Part shown: piece by piece, positions 52,835 to 61,308 of the stretch | How the letters are laid out: every line of letters starts with the position of its first letter | Position numbering within the stretch: the first letter of the stretch is position 1 | DNA from: Oceanospirillaceae bacterium | GTDB taxonomy: Bacteria > Pseudomonadota > Gammaproteobacteria > Pseudomonadales > Balneatricaceae | Assembly (NCBI GenBank): GCA_013215375.1 | Contig: JABSRB010000010.1 | Coordinates: forward strand, 124,001 to 188,000 | DNA length: 64,000 bases | Direction of reading: 5' to 3' | The notes under the pieces: generated by a model | Database searches by the model: none | Seen by the model: only the letters and a program-made list of their open reading frames with translations | What the model was told of the DNA's origin: nothing | Translations under genes and position numbers: made by a program

Positions 52835-53853
52835 TGGACACCCAGAAGTTGCAGTTTTTCCAGCACCAGCTGTGGTGTTATATCAATCATGCTCTGATGA
52901 TAACCTTGCTCAGCATCACCTTTGCGCGCTTTGATAAAACCATCGATGAGTCTTATCACCTCGCAGTTATCACTCAGTGGCGGGGTAAAATCTGGGCTGG
53001 TAGGCCCGTAGAGTGCAACCAAAGGGGTACCAACGGCGGCGCCAATGTGCATCAAACCAGAGTCATTTGAAACAATTGCTTGGGCTTTCGCCAAGATATC
53101 TATGGCTTGAGTCAGGCTGGTTTGTCCTGATACATCGACAAACTTGCCAAGTTCTACTTCACTCAATAGCGATTTTATTTGGCCGATTGCCGCGCTATCT
53201 TTAGCAGAACCTAAACAAAATATTTGTTTACCCTCAGCAATTAATAGGGAGGCTAGCTTGGCGAAATGAAAGTGTGGCCAGCGTTTAGCGGGACCAAATT
53301 CAGCCCCTGGACAAAACGCTACAACATCATTATTCAGTGAAAATTGTTCACACACTGCCTGCTGTTGCGATAAATCTACCGTTAGTTTTGGTCTAAGTAG
53401 CTGCTGCAGTTCGGTAGCGGAGTCTTTTTTCGGCTCAGCGAGAGCAATATAACGCTGCACCATTAGCGGGAAGGCCGTGGTATCCAACTTGCGCCTATCA
53501 TTGAGCAGGCCGTAACGCATCTCGCCATGCCATCCGGTGCGTCTCGGTATTTTGGCCATCCAAGGTACTAGAGCTGATTTTAAAGAGTTAGGCAGCACAA
53601 TCGCTTGATCATAACCTTTAGCGCTTAAAGTCGATGCCAACTCCTTGCGCACAGACCACTGTAGCGACCCATGGCCCACCGGCATCGCAATGGCCTGATT
53701 AATTTGTGGCATGCGTGCCAATACTGGTCGACACCAATCAGGCGCTAATACATCAATATTACAATCTGGGTGGTCGGCTTTAAGTCTAAGTAACAGCGAC
53801 TGGCTCATCACCATGTCCCCGACCCATGAGGGGCCTACTACCAGTATGTTCAA
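52822..53853 (-). CDS. waaF: LPS heptosyltransferase II
   Basis: 343 residues of GT family 9. MNILVVGPSWVGDMVMSQSLLLRL, KGYDQAIVLPNSLKSALVPW, RTGWHGEMRYGLLND and CPGAEFGPAKRWP are WaaF signatures; VSNDSGLMHIGAAVGTPLVALYGPTSPDFTPPL is the C-terminal donor site. It adds the second heptose. It heads the minus-strand order waaF-waaC-waaL, divergent from ilvE. Start ATG at 53853. Confidence 0.95.
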   Translation of the reverse strand: MNILVVGPSWVGDMVMSQSLLLRLKADHPDCNIDVLAPDWCRPVLARMPQINQAIAMPVGHGSLQWSVRKELASTLSAKGYDQAIVLPNSLKSALVPWMAKIPRRTGWHGEMRYGLLNDRRKLDTTAFPLMVQRYIALAEPKKDSATELQQLLRPKLTVDLSQQQAVCEQFSLNNDVVAFCPGAEFGPAKRWPHFHFAKLASLLIAEGKQIFCLGSAKDSAAIGQIKSLLSEVELGKFVDVSGQTSLTQAIDILAKAQAIVSNDSGLMHIGAAVGTPLVALYGPTSPDFTPPLSDNCEVIRLIDGFIKARKGDAEQGYHQSMIDITPQLVLEKLQLLGVQCEY

Positions 53854-54142
53854 ATCACGCCTTCCAAAATTCCAATTGCATAGCGGGTCATCATACTAAA
53901 AATGAAGCCCCACCCCCAGCATATTAAAAAAAAACTGGTAATTATCTCTTTAGCCAATTCCTTTTTTGCGCTGCGATGATTACAATCATGCTCGATAGAC
54001 TTACAGTCTTAGCTAAATCGCGAACATCTCACTAACCTGTCAATATTCAAAGCACTAAATTGCTACGTTTTTCAGGTTTTTAATATGGATGTCTGTTAGC
54101 AATCATTAGACTATTTTATTAGACAATTTCTTGAGGTTACAA
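53854..54142. promoter_or_regulatory. Divergent waaF / ilvE promoter region
   Basis: 289 bp, AT-rich, with a run of nine A near 53930 and several TTTTT tracts. No clear hairpin, repeat or gene was seen. The ilvE SD GAGG lies at 54133-54136. Confidence 0.4.
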
Positions 54143-55138
54143 ATGGCTGCGTTTGGTACAGTTTTCATGCCACAGATGGCAATTTCTCGTTTCGAAGGAT
54201 CCCAGTGGAGCCCAGCCGAAATGGTCGCTAGTGATAGCATTACATTGCATCCCGGTGCCCATGTTTTACACTATTCAAGCACTTGCTTTGAAGGCTTAAA
54301 AGCTTTCAAGCAGCCAAACGGTAGCATCAAATTATTCCGTATGGATAAAAACATCGAGCGCTTTGCCCAGAGCAGCCGACTGCTGTCGCTTCCCGCCATC
54401 GATAAATCCGCTACTGCTAAAATGATTACCGACTCAGTGGCACAATACGCCAGTGAAGTTCCAGCCCCCCCAGGCTCTATGTACATACGCCCCACTCACT
54501 TTGGTATAGACCCCGCCATCGGCAAAGCTGCTGCGCCTTCTTTAACTTCTATGCAATACATCTTACTTTCGCCCGTGGGCGAGTACTTTTCAAGCGATGC
54601 TGGTGGATTGCGCCTATTGTTAGATGAGACAGGGATGCGCTGCGCACCGCACAACGGCATGATTAAAAGTGGTGGTAACTACGCCAGCGCATTGCGCCCG
54701 ATTATGGACGCCCGAGATAAATACCAAGCAGATCAAGTACTATTTTGCCCGGGCGGCTTTGCCCAAGAAACCGGTGCCGCTAATTTCCTTCTGATCGATG
54801 ACGGCGAGATCATTACCAAAGCATTAGATGAAAGCTTTCTGCACGGCGTGACCCGCGATTCCATTTTAACATTAGCGCGCGACATGGGCTTGACCGTTTC
54901 AGAGCGCGAAATTTCAGTAGCAGAGTTACTAGAACGCTCTGCCAAACCGGGCTGCGAGGCTGCTCTATCAGGCACTGCTGCTGTACTAGCGCCAGTCGGC
55001 ACCTTTATCCATAACGATAAAGAATACGTGTTGGGTAATGGTAAAGAGGGCCCTGTCACTAGGAAGTTGCGCCAGGCAATGAATGATATTCAGTGGGGAC
55101 TTGCAGAAGATAAGCATAACTGGTTAGTAGACGTATAG
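54143..55138 (+). CDS. ilvE: Branched-chain amino acid aminotransferase
   Basis: 331 residues of the fold-IV PLP aminotransferases. SSTCFEGLKAFKQPNGSIKLFRMDKNIERFAQSS, the PLP lysine in HNGMIKSGGNYA, and GVTRDSILTLARDMGLTVSEREI are family motifs; EVAG-like AALSGTAAVLAPVGTF closes the site. It interconverts branched-chain 2-oxo acids and amino acids. The ATG at 54143 has GAGG 6-7 bp upstream; the frame is open four codons earlier. The stop is 3 bp before a long heptamer array. Confidence 0.94.
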   Translation: MAAFGTVFMPQMAISRFEGSQWSPAEMVASDSITLHPGAHVLHYSSTCFEGLKAFKQPNGSIKLFRMDKNIERFAQSSRLLSLPAIDKSATAKMITDSVAQYASEVPAPPGSMYIRPTHFGIDPAIGKAAAPSLTSMQYILLSPVGEYFSSDAGGLRLLLDETGMRCAPHNGMIKSGGNYASALRPIMDARDKYQADQVLFCPGGFAQETGAANFLLIDDGEIITKALDESFLHGVTRDSILTLARDMGLTVSEREISVAELLERSAKPGCEAALSGTAAVLAPVGTFIHNDKEYVLGNGKEGPVTRKLRQAMNDIQWGLAEDKHNWLVDV

Positions 55139-55141
55139 AGC

Positions 55142-55295
55142 TTTGGTCTTTGGTCTTTGGTCTTTGGTCTTTGGTCTTTGGTCTTTGGTCTTTGGTCTTT
55201 AGTCTTTAGTCTTTAGTCTTTAGTCTTTAGTCTTTAGTCTTTAGTCTTTAGTCTTTAGTCTTTAGTCTTTAGTCTTTAGTCTTTAGTCTTTAGTC
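55142..55295. repeat. 22-unit heptamer array: (TTTGGTC)8 then (TTTAGTC)14
   Basis: Exact tandem heptamers with one sharp switch of unit at 55198. The first block runs 55142-55197, the second 55198-55295, with no errors inside either. It starts three bases after the ilvE stop. The reverse complement units GACCAAA and GACTAAA match the degenerate arrays at 9198 and 36602. Confidence 0.97.
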
Positions 55296-55408
55296 AGTTC
55301 AAACTAAGTGAATTGCTTAACGAAGCTGTTCATCATTAATTAGTAGCATTACTCTAATTACTTTTACAGCCTCTTATTCACCACAGAGAAACAACAAAGT
55401 TCTTTGCC

Positions 55409-55459
55409 TTTCTCTGTGTAGCGCAGCGCCTCTGTGTTCTCTGTGGTGGAAATTCTTTA
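55409..55459. repeat. Repeat C, copy 3
   Basis: TCTCTGTGTAGCGCAGCGCC followed by TCTGTGTTCTCTGTGG; other copies at 6473-6511 and 36552-36600. All three lie in 3' intergenic sequence next to heptamer arrays. Confidence 0.85.
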
Positions 55460-55462
55460 GTT

Positions 55463-58357
55463 TTAGTTTATTAAATAGCGCGCCCATATTTTCCTTACAG
55501 CCACCCTGCTATTTTGTAGCTGCTCCACGTCTGTGGTCGTTGCTGAGAGCTCTTGCATAGCATTTCGATGACCTCTACTACGGTATAAAATATAAGCGTC
55601 AATTAACTTCCCGCAATCTTCACCTGATATTAATTTCGCAGCACCAATGCTTTGCAGAATTCTCACATTATCCGTGTAGCGAATAATCTCGGGATGCTGG
55701 TCACTGAAAGCCAAACAGAAATATTGCACGATAAACTCTATATCAACTATCCCGCCTCGATCTTGTTTTAAATTAAATTGGTTTGCCATCTGTTCTTTAG
55801 AGCCCAAATGATTACGCATTTTTTCACGCATTTCACCAACCTCAACTTGTAACTTTTGGCAGTCTCTCGGCTGTTGTAACACTTTATTTCTTATTCTATT
55901 AAATTCCCGTGTTAGAGATTCACTACCGCAGACCACTCGCGCTCTCACTAACGCTTGATGCTCCCAAGTCCAAGCTTCACGATGCTGATAATTCTCGAAC
56001 GCTTGTAGGGTACTGACTAACAAACCAGAGTTACCTGCTGGACGCAATCGCATATCAATTTCATATAACTGTCCACTGGCAGTAAATGTATTCAGCATGT
56101 GTATAACTTTTTGGCCTAATCGGGTGAAAAACACCGAATTCGCCACCGGTTTCACTCCTTTGGTATAGGCGTTAGAATCGCTGGCGTGTAAAAACACTAA
56201 ATCCAAATCCGAGCCATATGAGAGTTCAATCCCTCCAAGCTTTCCGTAGGCCACCACAATAAAATCTCGCCCCTGCTCTACACCTTGTTCATTACAAGGC
56301 TGGCCGTGTTTGAGCACTAGCGCGCGCCAGGCAATATCCAACACTCGTTGTAAAATAGCTTCCGCTAACCAAGTCAGATAATCACTGACTTTCATTAATG
56401 GTAAAACTCCTGTGATATCACTCGCTGCCACCCTGAGCACATGCGCATGTTTAAAATAACGCAAGCTCTCCATTAACTGCTCTTCATCATCTTCTGCAAT
56501 ACGCAACATCTGCTGGTTCAACTCAGTATCAAGCTGTCGTTTACCAGGCGGGGTATAGAGTGTCTGCGGAGTAATTAACTCATCTAACAGTACTGGCTGT
56601 TTGGTGAGCGTCTGTGCGAACCAGCTGCTCGCAGAGCAAAGCTTCACCAGTTGTTTTAATGCATCTGGATTTTCACTCAGTAGCACCAGATAAGCTGAGC
56701 GACGCAATATTGCCGCTAACAAGACAAGCACACGCTCAAGCGTTTGTAGAGCGTTGCCTTGTAGGCAGATCTGCCCCAACAACTTAGGTATCACTTGTCT
56801 TAAACGCTCTATTGGTATTGGCGAAAGCATTAACACCGCTTTAGATTGCGCCATATCTGTAATAAGTTTTGCGGCCTCTGATGCCTTTTCAAAACCCTTT
56901 TCAGCACATAAAGTAGTCGCCTCTTCAGGAGACAGATTCAACTCCCACAACAGTAGCCAATCTGCATCCGCCTTTGAGAGCTTTGACTCTTGCTCACTGT
57001 GCGCTAATAATTGTGCGAAATGAAGCCGCACTAACTCTCGGTGTACATCTAACTGCTTTAAAAAAATCCCGCTATCCAAAAAACCTAAACTGACAGCTAT
57101 CCGCAATAAGCCACGCTCATCATTAGGCAGCTCTTGGGTTTGCCGATCTGCGATAGCTTGTATGGCATGCTCGGTATCTCGCAAGAAAAGATAGGCTGCT
57201 CGCAGTTGCTCTACCACTTCATTGGGCATCCCCACCGCTTCATTCAATAGCGGTAGTACCGCTAATAAAGAACGCTGCTGCAGACGCTGATCACGCCCAC
57301 CGCGAATCAACTGAAACGCCTGCACTATAAATTCAATTTCGCGGATGCCTCCAGAACCAAGCTTTACATTATTAACTAAGCCTTTACGCCGCACCTCGGA
57401 ATTAATCATCGCTTTCATATCGCGCAGCGATTCAAAAGCGCTGTAATCGATATATTTACGGAACACAAAAGGCCGTAAACCTTGCATTAACTGCTGAGCT
57501 TGATCGCTATCTCCTGAAACCACCCGCGCTTTAATCATTGCATAGCGCTCCCACTCGCGCCCATGCTGCTGATAGTAATTCTCCATGGCAGTAAAGCTGC
57601 AGGCCAGCGGACTGACAGAGCCAAAAGGCCGCAGGCGCATATCTACCCTGAAGACAAAGCCATCGACGGTGGGCGCATCTAATGCTCGGATTAATTTTTT
57701 ACCCAAGCGGATAAAAAAGTCCTGATTATCAATAGATTTCGACTGCCCTTGGGTGGCACCATTTTCGGGATAGCAGAACATCAAATCTATATCTGATGAT
57801 AAATTAAGTTCCCCCGCCCCTAGCTTGCCCATTCCTAGCACCACCATCTGCTGTTCTTGGGCAACCCCTGCTCCACCTGCAGGCGAATATGGCGTACCCC
57901 AACGCAGGCACATCCACCCGTAGAGTTTCTTTAACGTTAGATCAATACAGGCATCAGCGAGTGCTGACAATTCTTTAATCGTCGCGGCAGTATCATTTAA
58001 GCGGTTCAAATCACGCCAAATAATTCTCACCATCTCTCTCGATCTAAATATTCGTAATTGATGCTCCAGCTCAGCATCTTCTTCAATGTTTTGTAAACGC
58101 TTGGCTAATTTAGTCGCATATTCGTCATCAAGATAAACCCTATCCAAATCTCCACTTTCTACTAAGTTGTTAAGAAGGCCTACTTTTAGTACCAGCTGCT
58201 CTAGAGCATAGTCACTACCTGCGACAACCACCGCCAGGCACTGAAGCTGATGTTCAGTTAAAACGCAGTGTTCCAAACAGACTGATAACTTGTCCCACTG
58301 TTGCTCGATGAATGCATGCAATGCGGGAGGAAATACATTTAGATTGACGCTGGACAT
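55463..58357 (-). CDS. glnE: Bifunctional glutamine synthetase adenylyltransferase/deadenylylase
   Basis: 964 residues. Two nucleotidyltransferase domains with metal Asp pairs are visible: LSSDIDLMFC (about 215) in the N-terminal deadenylylase half and YGSDLDLVFLH (about 720) in the C-terminal adenylylase half. Each is followed by a GlnD/PII-type helical domain: KLGSGGIREIEFIVQAFQLIRGGR and KQDRGGIVDIEFIVQYFCLAF. It controls glutamine synthetase by reversible AMPylation. Start ATG at 58357 with AGGA 7 bp upstream; the frame opens ten codons earlier. A CYTH protein is encoded directly upstream, as ygiF is in E. coli. Confidence 0.95.
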   Translation of the reverse strand: MSSVNLNVFPPALHAFIEQQWDKLSVCLEHCVLTEHQLQCLAVVVAGSDYALEQLVLKVGLLNNLVESGDLDRVYLDDEYATKLAKRLQNIEEDAELEHQLRIFRSREMVRIIWRDLNRLNDTAATIKELSALADACIDLTLKKLYGWMCLRWGTPYSPAGGAGVAQEQQMVVLGMGKLGAGELNLSSDIDLMFCYPENGATQGQSKSIDNQDFFIRLGKKLIRALDAPTVDGFVFRVDMRLRPFGSVSPLACSFTAMENYYQQHGREWERYAMIKARVVSGDSDQAQQLMQGLRPFVFRKYIDYSAFESLRDMKAMINSEVRRKGLVNNVKLGSGGIREIEFIVQAFQLIRGGRDQRLQQRSLLAVLPLLNEAVGMPNEVVEQLRAAYLFLRDTEHAIQAIADRQTQELPNDERGLLRIAVSLGFLDSGIFLKQLDVHRELVRLHFAQLLAHSEQESKLSKADADWLLLWELNLSPEEATTLCAEKGFEKASEAAKLITDMAQSKAVLMLSPIPIERLRQVIPKLLGQICLQGNALQTLERVLVLLAAILRRSAYLVLLSENPDALKQLVKLCSASSWFAQTLTKQPVLLDELITPQTLYTPPGKRQLDTELNQQMLRIAEDDEEQLMESLRYFKHAHVLRVAASDITGVLPLMKVSDYLTWLAEAILQRVLDIAWRALVLKHGQPCNEQGVEQGRDFIVVAYGKLGGIELSYGSDLDLVFLHASDSNAYTKGVKPVANSVFFTRLGQKVIHMLNTFTASGQLYEIDMRLRPAGNSGLLVSTLQAFENYQHREAWTWEHQALVRARVVCGSESLTREFNRIRNKVLQQPRDCQKLQVEVGEMREKMRNHLGSKEQMANQFNLKQDRGGIVDIEFIVQYFCLAFSDQHPEIIRYTDNVRILQSIGAAKLISGEDCGKLIDAYILYRSRGHRNAMQELSATTTDVEQLQNSRVAVRKIWARYLIN

Positions 58358-58394
58358 AGATTTTCCTAATTTTCGGCTCTGATTCAAATCTTAA

Positions 58395-59039
58395 TTAACA
58401 TTGTGCGAGTAACTGATAACCTTTTTCTGCCTTACTAATATCACAGGGCGAGAGTTCAGGGCACTGTGCAATTAAAGTTCCTGCAACTTCGTGCAATGCA
58501 TTGGCGCTGCCACTGATTAATTCTAACTCCAGCTCACAAATAGCAACACGTTGGGAACTCTGCACTGAACTGACATCTCCACGATCAAGTGCCATTTCTA
58601 TTTGCGATTCCACACCTTGATCATCCCTGTAGCTAAACAGCCAGATGTTGCGGGTGAATTGGGTACAAAACTGCGCTTTTAAACGATCAAACGCAATATC
58701 AGCCGGCCAGTGTTCAAGGGGTAATAACTGTGTGTCTAATTGATTCTCTTTAAGCGGCCATTCCCATTCGAAACGTTTGTGTAGCCCTTTATCGCTGACG
58801 CCTTTAGTCTTTAAAGTCTGAATAAATAACGCACCATCAGTGCGTATTCTCAAAGCTATCTTGCGGGCATGTAATAGCCAATCAGAGGTATCGTAATAAA
58901 CATTACTGAGTGTCTTTTTCTCTCTCAGTACCCTGTTTAATGTATTACCTTCCTCTAACCTAACAAAAAACTTACTTAGAAGGAGTTTTTCAACGGCTTT
59001 GGGATCTAGACCCAACTTTATTTCAATCTCTTGTTTCAA
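58395..59039 (-). CDS. CYTH-domain protein (triphosphatase-type, no CHAD domain)
   Basis: 214 residues forming a single CYTH tunnel: the ExExK start EIEIK (4-8), ALRIRTDG with the triphosphate Arg residues, IQTLKTKG, ELELELISG and the final SKAEKGYQLL. It resembles the N-terminal half of E. coli YgiF, a triphosphatase encoded next to glnE, but the C-terminal CHAD domain is missing. Position directly upstream of glnE supports orthology. The substrate is likely inorganic triphosphate by family; not shown. Confidence 0.88.
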   Translation of the reverse strand: MKQEIEIKLGLDPKAVEKLLLSKFFVRLEEGNTLNRVLREKKTLSNVYYDTSDWLLHARKIALRIRTDGALFIQTLKTKGVSDKGLHKRFEWEWPLKENQLDTQLLPLEHWPADIAFDRLKAQFCTQFTRNIWLFSYRDDQGVESQIEMALDRGDVSSVQSSQRVAICELELELISGSANALHEVAGTLIAQCPELSPCDISKAEKGYQLLAQC

Positions 59040-59195
59040 TCGTTAACCACCTATATATCAATCGATTAGATTATAAACATCTCTTTAAATGCCCGACTAC
59101 TGGCAATAAAAACACCAAAAGGATAACATTTTGCTACAATTTTGTGACATCAGCATTTATACTGCGCAAAATTATAGCTGATGAGGTTTGAGATT
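59040..59195. promoter_or_regulatory. Divergent CYTH gene / PhoU-like gene promoter region
   Basis: 156 bp, AT-rich, promoters for both directions expected. No distinct site was placed. GAGG at 59184-59187 is the SD for the plus-strand gene. Confidence 0.4.
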
Positions 59196-59876
59196 ATGGT
59201 CTCAACGAATCCTTTTACGCAAATGTTTGCACGCTCGCCGTTCAAACCTATGCAAGAACATATCGCAAAAGCGCAGCAGTGTGCAGAGCAATTGATCCCT
59301 TTTTTTGAAGCTTCATTTGCCGATGACTGGGAAAGTGCTGAAAAGATCCAACTGAACATCGCTTCTCTAGAGCACCAAGCGGATGATATCAAAAAAGATA
59401 TCCGTCAATCCCTCCCCAGTGGCTTGTTTTTGCCTGTGCCGCGTACAGATTTATTAAACCTATTGCGCATGCAAGATAAAATTGCCAATACTGCCAAAGA
59501 CATTTCAGGAATAATGCTAGGCAGAAAAATGACTATCCCAAGCTTAATTCAAGTTGAAATGCTTGAGTTTGTCAAAACAGCCGTGCAAACCTCTCAACAA
59601 GCGCTTACCGCACTCAATGAATTAGACGAACTCATCGCCGCAGGATTTCGTGGCCGCGAAGTTCAAATTGTTGAAGCATTGATCGATAAGCTTGATGATT
59701 TAGAACACAAAACTGACGACCTTGAACGCCATATTCGCTATTCATTATTTAAAGTTGAAAAAGAGCTCGATCCTATCGACGCCATGTTTCTCTACAAAGT
59801 TATCTCATGGACTGGAGATCTCGCCGACCGTGCCCAAGATGTGGGCGGAAGACTTCAATTACTACTCGCTCGTTAG
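59196..59876 (+). CDS. PhoU-like/DUF47 protein (TIGR00153 family), Pit accessory
   Basis: 226 residues, mostly alpha-helical, of the DUF47 group distantly related to PhoU. Helical segments carry HQADDIKKDIRQSLPSGLFLPVPRTDLLNLLRMQDKIA and, later, DDLEHKTDDLERHIR with acidic metal-binding-like repeats. It is encoded 26 bp upstream of the phosphate transporter, a common arrangement, and is thought to modulate Pit. ATG at 59196 has GAGG 8-9 bp upstream; five more codons are open upstream. Confidence 0.9.
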   Translation: MVSTNPFTQMFARSPFKPMQEHIAKAQQCAEQLIPFFEASFADDWESAEKIQLNIASLEHQADDIKKDIRQSLPSGLFLPVPRTDLLNLLRMQDKIANTAKDISGIMLGRKMTIPSLIQVEMLEFVKTAVQTSQQALTALNELDELIAAGFRGREVQIVEALIDKLDDLEHKTDDLERHIRYSLFKVEKELDPIDAMFLYKVISWTGDLADRAQDVGGRLQLLLAR

Positions 59877-59902
59877 TAGCGTAATCTAAGAGTTATACAA
59901 AT

Positions 59903-61168
59903 ATGAATATTATTGCTCAGTACGGTGATGTGATCATCATCTTAGCCTGTGTTTTCGGTTTTTTTATGGCCTGGGGAGTTGGCGCCAACGATGTTGCCAA
60001 TGCCATGGGTACTTCAGTCGGCTCTAAAGCGCTGACGTTAAAACAAGCCATTATGATCGCTATTGTGTTCGAATTTGCCGGAGCCTATTTGGCAGGTGGC
60101 GCTGTTACTGCGACTATTCGAAAAGGCATTATTGACCCCACTATACTCGCTGGCGCGCCGGAACTGCTTATTTTCGGCATGATGGCAGCACTACTCGCGG
60201 CGGCAATTTGGCTATTAGTAGCGACCTTTTTTGGCTGGCCTGTGTCCACCACACATACTATCGTCGGCGCTATCGTCGGTTTTGCCGCGGTGGGAATATC
60301 CCCAGACGCTGTTAACTGGGGAAAAGTAGCTAAAATAGTGGCGAGCTGGGTGGTCTCTCCTCTCACCGCCGGATTCCTCGCATTTTTCTTGTTTAGGTCC
60401 GTACAGCGCTTAGTGCTTGATACTAGGAACCCCTTTGAAAATGCGCAGAAATACGTTCCTTTTTACATCTTTTTAGTCGGCTTCATCATCGCCATGGTGA
60501 CCTTTACTAAAGGGCTAAAACATATAGGCCTAGATTTAAGCTTTGCCAATAGCGCTCTGATTTCTCTAGCTTTCGCTGCGGTTACCATGATTATTGGTAA
60601 AATCATGCTCAAGCGAGTCAAAGAGGACAAAGAAGCAGACAAAGAATACCATTTCAGCAGTGTCGAAAAAGTCTTTGGCGTACTGATGATGTTCACCGCA
60701 TGCGCCATGGCATTTGCCCATGGATCAAACGACGTAGCCAATGCAGTGGGCCCTATCGCCGCGATTGTAGGTATCGTCAATGCCGGTGGTGAAGTATTGC
60801 AAAAAACCGCAATGCCTCCGTGGATACTACTTTTAGGTGGTGCTGGTATCGTAACAGGCTTAGTCATGTACGGACACAAAGTCATCGCGACTGTCGGTAA
60901 CAATATCACTGAACTAACACCTTCTCGTGGCTTCGCTGCAACCCTTGCAGCAGCGGCAACGGTGGTGGTTGCATCTGGCACAGGCTTACCTATTTCGACT
61001 ACTCATACCTTAGTAGGAGCGGTGTTAGGAGTGGGCTTAGCACGAGGATTGGCAGCGCTTAACCTCAAAGTTATTGGCACTATATTTATTTCTTGGATAG
61101 TGACATTACCTGCCGGCGCCGGTCTATCGATTATGTTCTTCTTCATGTTTAAAGGCATCTTTAGCTAA
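59903..61168 (+). CDS. pitA: Low-affinity inorganic phosphate transporter (PiT family)
   Basis: 421 residues with about 10 TM helices and two inverted PiT repeats, each with the signature GANDVANAMGTSVGSKALT (N-terminal) and AHGSNDVANAVGPIAAI (C-terminal). Each repeat also has a P(I/V)STTHT loop. It is a cation-coupled phosphate (or metal-phosphate) importer of the inner membrane. It follows the DUF47 gene in an operon. A perfect 13-bp stem lies 18 bp after its stop. Confidence 0.94.
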   Translation: MNIIAQYGDVIIILACVFGFFMAWGVGANDVANAMGTSVGSKALTLKQAIMIAIVFEFAGAYLAGGAVTATIRKGIIDPTILAGAPELLIFGMMAALLAAAIWLLVATFFGWPVSTTHTIVGAIVGFAAVGISPDAVNWGKVAKIVASWVVSPLTAGFLAFFLFRSVQRLVLDTRNPFENAQKYVPFYIFLVGFIIAMVTFTKGLKHIGLDLSFANSALISLAFAAVTMIIGKIMLKRVKEDKEADKEYHFSSVEKVFGVLMMFTACAMAFAHGSNDVANAVGPIAAIVGIVNAGGEVLQKTAMPPWILLLGGAGIVTGLVMYGHKVIATVGNNITELTPSRGFAATLAAAATVVVASGTGLPISTTHTLVGAVLGVGLARGLAALNLKVIGTIFISWIVTLPAGAGLSIMFFFMFKGIFS

Positions 61169-61186
61169 ACAAAATCCCGCCTTAAA

Positions 61187-61224
61187 CTACATCTGATTGT
61201 CGACATAAACGCAATCAGATGTAG
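61187..61224. other. Perfect 13-bp hairpin after pitA, without T-tract
   Basis: CTACATCTGATTG pairs with CAATCAGATGTAG across a 12-base loop. Neither side carries a T-tract, so it is not a standard intrinsic terminator. It could protect the pit mRNA 3' end or be a protein site. Confidence 0.6.
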
Positions 61225-61308
61225 AACTTATACAAAATCCTTAATTGCCTCTCGCCCTCCCTTGTTAAACGCTGCACAATAAGCAATTTCTCTGTTTTGG
61301 AGCTAGTT

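Larger units (their letters stand above)
55139..55462. other. 324-bp convergent gap ilvE / glnE: heptamer array and repeat C copy 3
   Basis: It holds the 154-bp heptamer array, then GTCAGTTCAAACTAAGTG, then repeat C (55409-55459) preceded by CCACAGAGAA, which can pair with TTCTCTGTG as a hairpin. No gene is seen. Confidence 0.8.

Noticed and set aside
55142-55295. Possible CRISPR array
   Set aside because: The repeat is 7 bp with no spacers and no cas genes nearby; it is a simple tandem repeat.
60463-60981. 172-codon minus-strand frame opposite pitA
   Set aside because: Low-complexity Ala/Thr/Pro translation mirrored from membrane helices of pitA; no SD.
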